Positions 7,680-19,928 of a DNA stretch of 64,000 bases are shown here, in pieces; the stretch's first letter is position 1, and each line of letters opens with the position of its first letter. The DNA lies in NCBI RefSeq assembly GCF_026626335.1, contig NZ_JAPNTZ010000004.1:248001-312000 (forward strand). The letters are read 5' to 3'. The notes under the pieces were generated by a model. It had not been told where the DNA came from. It searched no databases and was given only the letters and a program-made list of their open reading frames with translations. Position numbers and translations under genes: made by a program. Source of the stretch: Paractinoplanes pyxinae (GTDB lineage Bacteria; Actinomycetota; Actinomycetes; Mycobacteriales; Micromonosporaceae).

Positions 7680-9473
7680 GTGCGTGCGGTGGAGGAAGTC
7701 GTCGAGGACAAGGCCGATCCCCGGCCCGTGACGCCTGCTCCCCGGCGCAACCGGGCCGATCTCTGGGCCGGCCTGAACTACCTGGCGCTGGCCCTTCTCG
7801 TCATGATCCAGTTGTGGCGCGACCCGAACGGCCGGGTGCTGGCCAGCAACGACGACGACCACGGCGTCTTCCTGTTCTTCCTGGCCCACGGCGAGCGGGT
7901 GCTGTTCCACGGCGACAACCCGTTCTTCAGCGACCGCATCAACGTGCCCGACGGCGTGAACATGATGGCCAACACCTCGGTGCTGGCCCTGAGCCTGCCG
8001 CTGGCCCCGGTCACCCACTGGTTCGGCGCCGGCGTCTCGGTGGCTCTGCTGCTCACGCTGGGCCTGGCCGGCACGGCCTTCGCCTGGTACTGGGTGCTGT
8101 CGCGGCATTTGGTGACCAGCCGGGTCGCGGCCTGGATCGGCGGGCTGTGGTGCGGCTTCGCGCCGACGATGGTGTCGCACGCCAACGGCCACGTGAACTT
8201 CGTCAGCCAGTGGGTGCTGCCGTTCATCGTCTGGCAGGTGCTACGGCTGCGCGAGCCGGGGCGGCACTGGCGCGGTGGGGTGATCCTCGCGCTGCTGGTC
8301 GTCGTCCAAGTGTTCATCAACGAGGAAAGCCTGCTGTTCACCGCGCTCGCCCTGGGCGTCTTCGTCCTTGCGTACGCGGTGATGGCCCCGGCCCGGGCCA
8401 GGCGCGACGCCCGGCCCCTGCTGGCCGGTCTCGGCGTCGCGATCGCGGTCGCCGGCGCCCTGCTGGCCTACCCGCTGTGGCTGCAGTTCCTGGGCAAGGG
8501 CAACTACCACGGTCAGCCCTTCGCGCCGGACATGTACGCGACCGACCTGGCTTCGCTGGCCGGGTTCGCGCGGCAGTCGCTGGCCGGCAACGCCGAACTG
8601 ACCCGGCGGATGAGCGTCAGCGGCACGGAGGACAACATGTTCTTCGGCCCGGTCGGCCTGATCATGATCGTCGCTTCGGTGGTGGTGCTGTGGCGCTCGG
8701 TGGCCGCCCGGGCCGCCGCGATCTCCGCCCTCGTGCTGCTCATCGCCTCGATGGGCCCCACGCTGGTCGTCTTCGGCCACCGCACGTCGGTCCCGCTGCC
8801 GTTCGGCCTGATCAGCCACGTGCCGGTCATCGACCTGGTCAGCGTGACCCGGTTCGCCATGGTGCCGGCGACGATCGCCGGGGTGCTGCTCGCGCTGGCC
8901 ACCGACCGCCTGCGCACCTTCACCCCGCGCGGGCGCCGGCTGTGGCAGGTGGGCCTGGTGCTCGCGCTCGTGCCGCTGTTCCCGAAGCCGTTGCCGGTCG
9001 TCGAGGCCGACCCGCTGCCGCCGTTCCTGACCCAGGGCGCCTGGCGGCAGTACGTGCCGGCCGACCGCAGCCTGGTGACCGTGCCGCTGCCCGAGGTCAC
9101 CACCGGGCGTACGGGGGTGCGCTGGTCGGCGTTGTCGGGGCTCGAATACCGCTCGCCCCGGGGCTACTTCATGGGCCCGGTCAACCCGCCGTCCGACCGC
9201 ACCGGCTCGTGGAACGCGCCCCGCCGGTTCACCTCCGACCTGCTGTGGTCCGTCCGCGAGTACGGCCGGCGGCCCGCGCTTTCCGCGGGCGACAAGGCGC
9301 GCATCACGGAGGACCTGATCTTCTGGCGGGCCGCGGTGGTGGTGCTGATCCCCGGCAGCCGCAACGAGGGCCCGCTGCTCGACACGCTCACGTCGGCGTT
9401 GGGCGAGCCGCAGCAGGTGGGCGGCGTACGGCTCTGGGACGTACGATCGTTGCCGGTTCCTCCGAACGAGTGA
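7680..9473 (+). CDS. Large polytopic membrane protein, GT-C-like
   Basis: This 597-residue protein has a cytoplasmic N-terminus of about 30 residues, roughly ten to eleven transmembrane segments (about residues 30-430) and a soluble C-terminal portion (about 440-590) that would face outside. The first extracytoplasmic loop holds a run of acidic residues (SNDDDHGVF), then GDNPFFSDRINVPDGVN. An acidic first loop next to TM1 is typical of GT-C glycosyltransferases using polyprenyl-phosphate sugars. I infer a possible cell-envelope glycosyltransferase and do not recognise a named family. The start codon is GTG 7680. Confidence 0.6.
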   Translation: MRAVEEVVEDKADPRPVTPAPRRNRADLWAGLNYLALALLVMIQLWRDPNGRVLASNDDDHGVFLFFLAHGERVLFHGDNPFFSDRINVPDGVNMMANTSVLALSLPLAPVTHWFGAGVSVALLLTLGLAGTAFAWYWVLSRHLVTSRVAAWIGGLWCGFAPTMVSHANGHVNFVSQWVLPFIVWQVLRLREPGRHWRGGVILALLVVVQVFINEESLLFTALALGVFVLAYAVMAPARARRDARPLLAGLGVAIAVAGALLAYPLWLQFLGKGNYHGQPFAPDMYATDLASLAGFARQSLAGNAELTRRMSVSGTEDNMFFGPVGLIMIVASVVVLWRSVAARAAAISALVLLIASMGPTLVVFGHRTSVPLPFGLISHVPVIDLVSVTRFAMVPATIAGVLLALATDRLRTFTPRGRRLWQVGLVLALVPLFPKPLPVVEADPLPPFLTQGAWRQYVPADRSLVTVPLPEVTTGRTGVRWSALSGLEYRSPRGYFMGPVNPPSDRTGSWNAPRRFTSDLLWSVREYGRRPALSAGDKARITEDLIFWRAAVVVLIPGSRNEGPLLDTLTSALGEPQQVGGVRLWDVRSLPVPPNE

Positions 9474-9599
9474 GCCCCATCCAACCACCCCGGCCGCCAC
9501 CCCTTAGAAGGACTAGAAGGCCGATTACCTGGCCTGGAGTGCGGGAATTAGCGCGATGTGACAAGCGCTGCACTCTCCTGGTGCCGGCGGCGGCAAAAC

Positions 9600-9622
9600 T
9601 TGTCGTACCCCATGGCTAGAGT
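9600..9622 (+). promoter_or_regulatory. uvrA promoter with PafBC-like DNA-damage element
   Basis: TTGTCG at 9600-9605 is followed after exactly 11 bp by TAGAGT at 9617-9622. The mycobacterial RecA-NDp element recognised by PafBC is TTGTCRGTG-N8-TAnnnT, also an 11-bp gap between TTGTCR and TAnnnT. Here GTG is replaced by TAC followed by CCC. The same variant appears at 43451 and 54891. Position 48 bp before the uvrA start fits a damage-inducible promoter. Confidence 0.6.
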
Positions 9623-9669
9623 GGCCGCGGCTCTGCTCTTTTCAAACACCTGTACGGAGAGGCTGGCTG

Positions 9670-12690
<3,021 letters not shown>

Positions 12691-12727
12691 CTCTTCAGCA
12701 AGGTCACAGGTGACACATAGCTACGAC

Positions 12728-12757
12728 GCCCGGTCGGGGACATAGCCTCGACCGGGC
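12728..12757 (+). terminator. Hairpin terminator after uvrA
   Basis: The inverted repeat GCCCGGTCG-N12-CGACCGGGC has a 9-bp perfect stem, extendable to 13 bp with one mismatch, and lies 38 bp after the uvrA stop. It is followed by ATCGCTTT. It has the strong stem but weak T-tract typical of actinobacterial terminators. Confidence 0.65.
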
Positions 12758-12916
12758 ATCGCTTTGTGCGGGGCAAAAGCTGTCGAACCCCATCAGAAAG
12801 CCGCACCCGGCGGCGGATAATTTCGCGGTACGCCTGAACTCGGCGAGCCGCGGCAGCGTATGTAGAGGCGACGCCGCGTGACGACTCACGCGGACCAGGC
12901 ACTGGAGGACAAACCG

Positions 12917-13456
12917 ATGACTGACGTGCAGACCACGACCGACGCCGAGCTCCACGAGGAGCAGCCCGCGACCCCGCGTCCGGGCAACACGCGCCGTGTG
13001 GTCCTGCTCGGCGCCGGTGCGGCGGGCGCCACCGCCGTCCTGGCCGCTTGTGGCACGGGCTCCTCGACCACCAACTCGAACGGCACCGACTTCAGCGACA
13101 ACCCCGGCCCGGCCGGCAGCGCGGGCCCCGGCGGCGGCAACAACGGCGGCTCGGGCAACAACGGCGGCTCCGGCGGCGCCACGCTCGCGGCCACGGCCGA
13201 CGTGCCCGAGGGCGGCGGCATCATCGCCGGCGACTACGTGATCACCCAGCCCGTGGCCGGCCAGTTCAAGGCGTTCAGCAAGGTCTGCACGCACGCCGGC
13301 TGCGACGTCAACAAGATCGACGGCGGCCAGATCTCGTGCCCCTGCCACAACAGCAAGTTCTCGATCGAGACGGGCGAGCCGACCTCCGGCCCGGCCACCA
13401 AGGCGCTGCCCGCGACCGAGGTCAAGGTGGACGGCGACAACATCGTCGCCGCTTAG
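12917..13456 (+). CDS. Rieske [2Fe-2S] lipoprotein, Tat-exported
   Basis: This 179-residue protein has a twin-Arg N-terminus ([19 protein letters not shown]) ending in a lipobox LAAC, so it should be Tat-exported and lipid-anchored. A Gly/Asn/Ser-rich linker follows, then a Rieske domain with C-T-H-x-G-C and C-P-C-H, the four ligands of a [2Fe-2S] cluster. It is a stand-alone extracytoplasmic electron carrier; the redox partner is unknown. ATG 12917 is chosen because GGAGG lies 8 nt upstream; an in-frame GTG at 12878 would extend the signal peptide by 13 residues. A hairpin terminator isolates it from uvrC. Confidence 0.88.
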   Translation: MTDVQTTTDAELHEEQPATPRPGNTRRVVLLGAGAAGATAVLAACGTGSSTTNSNGTDFSDNPGPAGSAGPGGGNNGGSGNNGGSGGATLAATADVPEGGGIIAGDYVITQPVAGQFKAFSKVCTHAGCDVNKIDGGQISCPCHNSKFSIETGEPTSGPATKALPATEVKVDGDNIVAA

Positions 13457-13475
13457 TAGATGCCTGCCTTACCGG

Positions 13476-13514
13476 CCGGAGGTCCGCCCCGTGGCGGCGG
13501 GAACGGACCTCCGG
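13476..13514 (+). terminator. Hairpin terminator after Rieske gene
   Basis: CCGGAGGTCCG (13476-13486) pairs perfectly with CGGACCTCCGG (13504-13514) to form an 11-bp stem with a 17-nt loop, 20 bp after the stop codon. It separates the Rieske gene from the uvrC promoter. Confidence 0.7.
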
Positions 13515-13541
13515 TCGGGTAATCATGTCAGTCCCCCGCAC

Positions 13542-13547
13542 TAGTGT
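13542..13547 (+). promoter_or_regulatory. -10 box of leaderless uvrC
   Basis: TAGTGT (TAnnnT) lies 7 nt before the GTG at 13555. No Shine-Dalgarno sequence precedes that codon or the alternative ATG at 13525, which favours leaderless translation from 13555. Confidence 0.5.
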
Positions 13548-13554
13548 TGAGTCT

Positions 13555-15846
13555 GTGCCAGACTCCTCCAGCTATCGCCCCGCGCCGGGCACCATTCCCG
13601 AGTCGCCCGGCGTCTACCGTTTCCGCGACCCGGGCGGCCGCGTCATCTACGTGGGCAAGGCCAAGAATCTGCGGAACCGGCTGAATTCCTACTTCGCCGA
13701 CACGTGGTCGCTGCACGCGCGCACGCAGCAGATGGTCACCACGGCGGCCAGTGTGGACTGGGTGACCGTCGGCACCGAGGTCGAGGCGCTGCAGCTCGAG
13801 TTCTCCTGGATCAAAGAGTTCGACCCGCGCTTCAACGTCAAATACCGCGACGACAAGTCGTATCCGTTCCTCGCGGTGACGCTGAACGAAGAGTTCCCCC
13901 GGCTGCAGGTCATGCGGGGCGCCAAGCGCAAGGGCGTCCGCTATTTCGGGCCCTACTCACACGCCTGGGCCATCCGCGAGACGCTCGACCTGCTGCTTCG
14001 CGTGTTCCCGGCCCGCACCTGCTCGGCCGGCGTGTTCAAACGCTCCGGCCAGATCGGCCGGCCCTGCCTGCTCGGCTACATCGGCAAGTGCTCGGCCCCG
14101 TGCGTCGGCACGGTGACGGCCGAACAGCACCGCGCGATCGTCGACGACTTCTGCGACTTCATGGCGGGCAAGACCGACACGTTCGTCAAGCGGCTCGAGC
14201 GCGACATGATGCAGGCCTCCGAAGAGCTCAACTTCGAGCACGCGGCCCGCCTGCGCGACGACATCGCCGCCCTGCGCCGGGCGATGGAGAAGCAGACCGT
14301 CGTGCTCGGCGACGGCACCGACGCCGACGTGGTCGCCTTCGCCGAAGACCCGCTCGAGGCGGCCGTCCAGGTGTTCCACGTGCGTGACGGGCGGGTCCGC
14401 GGTCAGCGCGGCTGGGTCGTCGAAAAGGTGGAAGACCTGACCACGGGCGACCTCGTCCACCACTTCTGCAGCCAGGTCTACGGCGGGGAAGAGGGCGAGG
14501 GCGACGTGCCACGCGAGGTGCTGGTGCCCGCCCTGCCCGACGACGCCGCGGCCCTGGCCGACTGGCTCTCCGGGCGCCGCGGCAGCCAGGTCTCGCTGCG
14601 GGTGCCCCAGCGCGGTGACAAGCGCGCGCTGATGGAGACGGTGTCCCGCAACGCCGGCGAGGTGCTGCAGCGGCACAAGCTGCGCCGCGCGGGCGACCTG
14701 ACCACCCGCAGCAAGGCGCTGGACGAGATCGCCGAGGCGCTCGGGCTCGACTCGGCGCCCCTGCGCATCGAGTGTTTCGACGTCTCCCAGATCCAGGGCA
14801 CCGACGTGGTCGCCTCGATGGTCGTCTTCGAGGACGGTCTGGCCCGCAAGAGCGAATACCGCCGGTTCGCCATCCGCGGCAACCCCGACGGCAGCGGCAC
14901 CGACGACCTGGCCGCGATGAGCGAGGTGATGCGGCGGCGGTTCGCCCGCTTCCGCGCCCAGCCCGGCGCCGACGCCCCGCAGGACAAGCCCGACCCCGAC
15001 GAGCTCGGCTTGGCCGTCTTCGCCGACGACGATGCTTCTCCCTCGGGCGCGGCTCCCGGCGCGGTCGGCCCGCGGGCAGCCGGCGTGGGCTGGGCCGAGG
15101 CGGCCGCGGCGGCCGAGTCGGCCGAGGAAGCCGGTGAACCGGCGGCTGACGTGGCCGCCGCCGGGGGAACCGTGCCGGCCGCCGGCACGGAGGTCGCCAC
15201 CAACGACCTGCCCGGCATCGATCCCCTGACCGGCCGCCCACGCCGTTTCGCGTACCCGCCGCAGCTGGTCGTCGTCGACGGCGGCCAGCCCCAGGTCAAC
15301 GCGGTGGCCGCCGTCCTGTCCGACCTGGGCATCACCGACGTGGCCCTGTGCGGCCTGGCCAAGCGCCTGGAAGAGGTGTGGCTGCCGGGCGAGGACTTCC
15401 CGGTGATCCTGCCCCGCACCTCAGAGGCCCTGTACCTGCTGCAACGCGTCCGCGACGAGGCCCACCGCTTCGCCATCACGTTCCACCGCCAGCGCCGCTC
15501 CAAGCGAATGACCACCTCGGCCCTCGACAACGTGCCCGGCCTGGGCGAAACCCGGCGCAAGGCCCTGCTACGCCACTTCGGCTCCCTCAAACGCGTGGCC
15601 GCCGCCACCCCCGAAGAGATCACCGAAATCCCCGGCATCGGCCGCCGAACCGCCGAGGCTCTGCTGGCGGCCCTCAACCCGCCCGACGCCACCAAACAGT
15701 CCGGCAACGACCCAGCCCTTTCCGACGCGCCGGCCGATCCCGACGCCGTCGAGCCGGGCGTGGTGCCGACCGGGGGAGCGGGCCGCACCAAGGCCGGCGC
15801 AAACCGCTCCAAGGCCCCGCGCCCCAGCGCGCCGACCCACCAATAG
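13555..15846 (+). CDS. uvrC: Excinuclease ABC subunit C
   Basis: This 763-residue dual endonuclease of nucleotide excision repair contains, in order, a GIY-YIG domain (residues about 17-95; GVYRFRD and VIYVGKAKN), a Cys-rich segment, a UvrB-binding UVR helix pair (about 205-240), an RNase H-like nuclease core with conserved [11 protein letters not shown] and VVDGG, and tandem helix-hairpin-helix motifs ([30 protein letters not shown]). An Ala/Glu-rich insertion of about 75 residues (about 475-550) splits the nuclease core, and a Pro/Ala/Lys tail of about 50 residues follows the HhH. GTG 13555 is chosen from the -10 spacing; ATG 13525 is the alternative. It heads the conserved uvrC-rapZ-yvcK-whiA cluster, although rapZ is unusually far away here. 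Confidence 0.96.
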   Translation: MPDSSSYRPAPGTIPESPGVYRFRDPGGRVIYVGKAKNLRNRLNSYFADTWSLHARTQQMVTTAASVDWVTVGTEVEALQLEFSWIKEFDPRFNVKYRDDKSYPFLAVTLNEEFPRLQVMRGAKRKGVRYFGPYSHAWAIRETLDLLLRVFPARTCSAGVFKRSGQIGRPCLLGYIGKCSAPCVGTVTAEQHRAIVDDFCDFMAGKTDTFVKRLERDMMQASEELNFEHAARLRDDIAALRRAMEKQTVVLGDGTDADVVAFAEDPLEAAVQVFHVRDGRVRGQRGWVVEKVEDLTTGDLVHHFCSQVYGGEEGEGDVPREVLVPALPDDAAALADWLSGRRGSQVSLRVPQRGDKRALMETVSRNAGEVLQRHKLRRAGDLTTRSKALDEIAEALGLDSAPLRIECFDVSQIQGTDVVASMVVFEDGLARKSEYRRFAIRGNPDGSGTDDLAAMSEVMRRRFARFRAQPGADAPQDKPDPDELGLAVFADDDASPSGAAPGAVGPRAAGVGWAEAAAAAESAEEAGEPAADVAAAGGTVPAAGTEVATNDLPGIDPLTGRPRRFAYPPQLVVVDGGQPQVNAVAAVLSDLGITDVALCGLAKRLEEVWLPGEDFPVILPRTSEALYLLQRVRDEAHRFAITFHRQRRSKRMTTSALDNVPGLGETRRKALLRHFGSLKRVAAATPEEITEIPGIGRRTAEALLAALNPPDATKQSGNDPALSDAPADPDAVEPGVVPTGGAGRTKAGANRSKAPRPSAPTHQ

Positions 15847-16575
15847 CGTTCGCGCTCGTACGGGCCGGCACCGCCCTCTTGTGGAAACGCAGTGGCTCGG
15901 CGCCGGCCCGCAGACAAACGCGGCGAGATGGTTTGGCTGGTGATGGACGGGCGGTGCCTCCGCAGAAGTACTGGCGTTTCGTTGCTGCCGCGCTGCCAAA
16001 GGTGAGTGGGGGCGCAGAAGTAGGCCGGCATGCCGGTGATGAGGTGATGCGATGGTGATGGGTCGTGGCCGGTGTTGCTCGATCCGCTCCCGGCCTGCCT
16101 ACGTCTGGTAGCCGCCGCTGGGCTGGCTTGGCGGTGGATCTGGCGGCTGCCCGTGCACCCGGGCCGGCTCAGCTCGACGGCGACAGCGTTCTGGGCGGCC
16201 CTTCGCGGAGCCGGTCAGCGACCACGGCCCGCTCGGCCGGACTCAGATACCGGGTCGAGGTCGGCCGGGGCGGCCGGGCTGACTGGGCCTATTTCCAGCG
16301 GTGCGCCACGTCCAGCGGTGCACGGTCGATCCCGACGCCGCCGACCCGGGCGTAGTGCCGGCCGGAGGGGCGGGCCGCTCCAAGGCCCCCGCTCCAGCGC
16401 GCCGGCCCCCCAATAGCGTTTCGCGTTCTTAACGGCGGCTCCGTCCCTGGAAGCCCAGTGGCTCGACGCCGGCCCGCGGACAAACGCGGCGAGATGTTTT
16501 TGGCTGTTGATGGACTGGCTGCCAAAGGTCAGCGCAGCGCGCAGAAGTGGACCGGTATGCCGGTGGCGAGGTGAA
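15732..16575 (+). repeat. Degenerate direct duplication of the uvrC 3' end (copies about 15732-16045 and 16324-16575)
   Basis: Copy 2 retains the last codons of uvrC in recognisable form (D-P-D-A-x-x-P-G-V-V-P-x-G-G-A-G-R, then SKAP). It also keeps the CAATAG containing the stop (15841-15846 versus 16411-16416) and the downstream stretch with GCCGGCCCGC and ACAAACGCGGCGAGATG. The alignment continues through GCTGCCAAAGGT and CGCAGAAGT. A block of about 45 bp is missing from copy 2. This is a relic of a segmental duplication; the intact gene is copy 1. Confidence 0.75.
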
Positions 16576-16876
16576 CTGGTGGTGCAACGCCAATTCCGGC
16601 TCCGCTGCACATCCAGCGGTTTCAGGCCAAACCGCCGCGCATATTGCAACGGCTGCTGGACCTCGGGTGGGAGGGGGGTTCGGGATGGCGCGGGATGAGC
16701 GGGCAAGATCAAAAGGGGTGGGCTGCGGAACGCGGAGCGGTGCGCTGGTGTTGTGAGAGTGGAAGTCGGTGCACCGATCGGATGGACGACACCGTCCGAG
16801 CGGAAGTCGGCGCCGGCTTCGGCCTAGGATGTTGTGTCCGCCGGGGGCGCGGGCGAAGCGACGCTGGGAGGCGTAC
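15847..16876 (+). other. 1-kb gene-free interval between uvrC and rapZ
   Basis: I find no convincing coding region here: every frame gives low-complexity Arg/Ala/Pro translations without family resemblance. The interval contains the second, decayed copy of the uvrC 3' end and its flank. A possible -10 (TAGGAT, 16825-16830) precedes rapZ. In most actinobacteria uvrC and rapZ are nearly adjacent, so the interval is probably an insertion or duplication product. Confidence 0.6.
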
Positions 16877-17788
16877 GTGACGGAGTCGATGCCGGAGTTC
16901 GTGTCCGACGCGACCGATCCGGATGAGGTGGCCACCGACCTGGTGGTCGTGACCGGGGTCTCCGGCGGTGGGCGCAGCACGGTCGCCCGCGCGCTCGAGA
17001 ACGTCGGTTTCTACGTGGTCGACAACCTGCCCCAGGCGCTCATGCTCGACATGGCCCAGCTCGCCTTCCAGGCGGGCGGCGCGGCCCGGCGTACGGCCAT
17101 GGTCCTCGACGTCCGTAGCCGGGCCTTCTCGACCGACCTGGCCGGCGCCATCCACGCCTTGCGCGAGCGGGGCTTCTCGCCGCGGGTCGTCTTCGTCGAC
17201 GCCGAGGACGACGTGCTGATCCGCCGGTTCGAGTCGGTGCGCCGCTCGCACCCGCTGCAGGGCGACGGGCGGCTGGCCGACGGCATCGCGGCCGAGCGCA
17301 AGCTGCTGGCCGAGGCGCGGGAGCAGTCCGATGTGATCATCGACACCAGCCACCTCAACGTCAACCAGCTGCGCCGCCGCGTCGAGGAGCTGTTCGGCGG
17401 CGAGGACGTGCGGCGGCTGCGCATCACCGTGCTCTCGTTCGGCTTCAAGTACGGCCTGCCGCCCGACGCCGACTACGTGATGGACGCCCGGTTCCTGCCC
17501 AACCCGTTCTGGGTGCCCGACCTGCGTGATCACACGGGTCTGGAGGAGGCGGTCAGCACGTACGTGCTCGATCAGGAAGGCGCGAGCGACTTCGTGAAGA
17601 CGTACGCCGGTCTGATCGCCGCCACCGCGGCCGGCTTCGAACGCGAGGGCAAGCGCTACCTGACCGTCGCGGTCGGCTGCACCGGCGGCAAGCACCGCAG
17701 CGTGGCCATCACCGAAGAGCTCACCGCCCAGCTGCGCGACATGCGGCTGTCGGCCCACTCCTCCCACCGCGACCTGGGGCGGGAGTGA
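16877..17788 (+). CDS. rapZ: RNase adapter protein RapZ
   Basis: This 303-residue P-loop nucleotide-binding protein has a Walker A-like GVSGGGRST near residue 28, with Arg in place of the usual Lys as in many actinobacterial RapZ proteins. It also has DVRSR, a SFGFKYG motif and the C-terminal GCTGGKHRSV signature of the RapZ C-domain. In enterobacteria it binds GlcN6P and recruits RNase E to sRNAs; in actinobacteria the role is not established. GTG 16877 is preceded by GGGAGG. Its TGA overlaps the GTG of yvcK. Confidence 0.95.
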   Translation: MTESMPEFVSDATDPDEVATDLVVVTGVSGGGRSTVARALENVGFYVVDNLPQALMLDMAQLAFQAGGAARRTAMVLDVRSRAFSTDLAGAIHALRERGFSPRVVFVDAEDDVLIRRFESVRRSHPLQGDGRLADGIAAERKLLAEAREQSDVIIDTSHLNVNQLRRRVEELFGGEDVRRLRITVLSFGFKYGLPPDADYVMDARFLPNPFWVPDLRDHTGLEEAVSTYVLDQEGASDFVKTYAGLIAATAAGFEREGKRYLTVAVGCTGGKHRSVAITEELTAQLRDMRLSAHSSHRDLGRE

Positions 17789-18774
17789 CCACGCGGCCCG
17801 TACGGGTGGTGGCCTTCGGCGGCGGCCACGGGCTGAGCGCCTCGCTGCGCGCCCTGCGCCGCAGCGCCGCCCAGCTCAAACTGGACATCACCGCCGTGGT
17901 CACGGTCGGCGACGACGGCGGCTCCAGCGGCCGGCTGCTGGCCGAGCGGGACGCGTTGCTGCCGCCGGGTGATCTGCGCCAGGCCCTGGCCGCGCTGGCC
18001 GACGACCAGCCGACCACCCAGCGCACCGCTCAGCTGCTGCAATACCGCTTCGCGGAAATTCCCGCCGTACGCGGTGAGGGCCCGGACCCGCTCGTCGGGC
18101 ACGCCGTGGGCAACCTGCTGCTGCTCGGGCTCATGGAGATGCTGGGCGACCCGGTGCAGGCGCTCGACCAGGCGGCCGCCATGGTGGGCGCCCGCGGCCG
18201 GGTGCTGCCGATGGCCCGGCACGCGATCGGCATCGAGGCCGACGTGCGCGGCGCCGATCCCGACCGTCCGCACGAGGTGGTCACCGTACGGGGTCAGCAC
18301 GCGGTCGCGGTTGCGCACGGTCACGTCGAAGCGGTCCGCATCGAGCCCGCCGATCCGCCGGTGTGCGCCCAGGCCATCGCCGCGATCGACGAGGCCGACT
18401 GGCTCATCTTCGGGCCGGGCAGCTGGTTCACCAGCGTCCTGCCGCACCTGATGGTGCCCGGCCTGGCCGAGGCGATCATGAAGAGCCCGGCCCGGCGGCT
18501 GGTGACGCTCAACCTGGCCACCGAGAACGAGACGCTGGGCCTCTCGGCGGCCGACCACCTGGCCGCCCTGCACTGGTATCTGCCCGGTCTGCGGGTCGAC
18601 GTGGTGCTGGCCGACGGAAAATGGGTCGGCGAGCCCGAACCGGTGCGGCGGGCCGCCGAAGCTTTGGGCGCCCGCCTGGTGTTGGCACCTGTGGCCGTTG
18701 CGGACGGCAGCCCGAGGCATGATCCTGGATCGTTGGGCGTTGCCCTGGTGCCTGTCCTCGGTGCCGATCGTTAA
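17785..18774 (+). CDS. yvcK: Gluconeogenesis factor YvcK/CuvA family
   Basis: This 329-residue protein has a Rossmann-like CofD/UPF0052 fold with the conserved FGGGHGLSASLRALR, VTVGDDGGSSGRL and GNLLLLGLMEMLGD motifs. Family members bind UDP-sugars and are required for growth on gluconeogenic carbon and for normal cell-wall shape. GTG 17785 overlaps the rapZ stop by 4 nt (GTGA), so the two are translationally coupled. whiA follows 58 bp later. Confidence 0.95.
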   Translation: MTTRPVRVVAFGGGHGLSASLRALRRSAAQLKLDITAVVTVGDDGGSSGRLLAERDALLPPGDLRQALAALADDQPTTQRTAQLLQYRFAEIPAVRGEGPDPLVGHAVGNLLLLGLMEMLGDPVQALDQAAAMVGARGRVLPMARHAIGIEADVRGADPDRPHEVVTVRGQHAVAVAHGHVEAVRIEPADPPVCAQAIAAIDEADWLIFGPGSWFTSVLPHLMVPGLAEAIMKSPARRLVTLNLATENETLGLSAADHLAALHWYLPGLRVDVVLADGKWVGEPEPVRRAAEALGARLVLAPVAVADGSPRHDPGSLGVALVPVLGADR

Positions 18775-18832
18775 AGCAAAAGCGTAATGCGGCACTCACT
18801 GTTCAAGATCCGGCGCATGAGGTGACAACACG

Positions 18833-19813
18833 ATGGCTATGACGGCAGCGGTCAAGGATGAGCTGAGCCGGGTCGACGTGCCCAAGCCGTGCTGCCGGCG
18901 GGCCGAGATGGCGGCCCTGCTCCGGTTCGCGGGCGGACTGCACATCGTCTCGGGGCGGGTGGTGGTCGAGGCGGAACTCGACACCGGCGCGGTGGCCCGG
19001 CGGCTGCGGCGTGAGATCGCCGACGTCTATGGCTACCCCAGCGAGGTGCACGTGCTCGCCTCGGGCGGGCTGCGCAAGGGCAGCCACTACATCGTGCGCA
19101 TCGTCAAGGACGGCGAGGCGCTGGCCCGGCAGACCGGGCTTCTGGACGTGCGGGGCCGGCCCGTCCGGGGCCTGCCGCCGCACGTGGTCTCGGCCAACGT
19201 GTGCTGCGCGGTCGCGGCGTGGCGGGGCGCGTTCATGGCGCACGGCTCGCTGACCGAGCCCGGCCGCTCGAGCGCTCTCGAGATCACCTGCCCGGGGCCG
19301 GAGGCGGCGCTGGCGCTGCGCGGGGCGGCCCGGCGTATCGGCATCACCGCCAAGGACCGCGAGGTGCGCGGCGTCGACCGGGTCGTCATCAAGGACGGCG
19401 ACGCGATCGCCGCGCTGCTGACCCGGATCGGGGCGCATTCCAGCGTGCTGGCTTGGGAAGAGCGCCGCGTACGCCGTGAGGTGCGCGCCACGGCCAACCG
19501 GCTGGCCAACTTCGACGACGCCAACCTGCGCCGCTCGGCCCGCGCCGCCGTGGCCGCGGCGGCCCGGGTCACCCGCGCCCTCGAGATCCTGGCCGACGAG
19601 GCCCCCAACCACCTCACCTCTGCCGGGCAGCTGCGGCTGGAGCACCGCCAGGCGTCGCTCGAGGAACTGGGCGCGCTGGCCGACCCGCCGCTGACGAAGG
19701 ATGCGATCGCCGGCCGTATAAGGCGTCTGCTCGCCCTCGCCGACAAGCGCGCCCGTGACCTGGGCATCCCCGACACCGAGGCCGCCGTCACCCCGGAGAT
19801 GATGGCCTGCTGA
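18833..19813 (+). CDS. whiA: Sporulation/developmental regulator WhiA
   Basis: This 326-residue protein has the two-part WhiA architecture: an N-terminal degenerate LAGLIDADG homing-endonuclease fold (residues about 1-200) and a C-terminal helix-turn-helix domain (about 225-310; [39 protein letters not shown] includes the recognition helix). WhiA works with WhiB to switch aerial hyphae to sporulation septation and activates ftsZ in Streptomyces. GAGGTGA lies 6 nt before the ATG. Confidence 0.97.
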   Translation: MAMTAAVKDELSRVDVPKPCCRRAEMAALLRFAGGLHIVSGRVVVEAELDTGAVARRLRREIADVYGYPSEVHVLASGGLRKGSHYIVRIVKDGEALARQTGLLDVRGRPVRGLPPHVVSANVCCAVAAWRGAFMAHGSLTEPGRSSALEITCPGPEAALALRGAARRIGITAKDREVRGVDRVVIKDGDAIAALLTRIGAHSSVLAWEERRVRREVRATANRLANFDDANLRRSARAAVAAAARVTRALEILADEAPNHLTSAGQLRLEHRQASLEELGALADPPLTKDAIAGRIRRLLALADKRARDLGIPDTEAAVTPEMMAC

Positions 19814-19928
19814 GGGTTGCTGCCCGACAAGGCGACGCGTGCCAAGATGTCCCTTGTTCAGTTAGTGCCGATTCGACCGGGCAAAAGCCTCTTACCGCTC
19901 CGCTCAAAAACCCGGAAGACTCCTCGCC

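Noticed and set aside
12776-12800. CTGTCGAACCCC near the Rieske gene as a fourth PafBC-like site
   Set aside because: It lacks TAnnnT at the required 11-bp gap and is 130 bp from the start codon.
16065-16712. Short frames in the uvrC-rapZ gap
   Set aside because: They are low complexity, partly made of duplicated uvrC 3' sequence, and lack consistent start signals.
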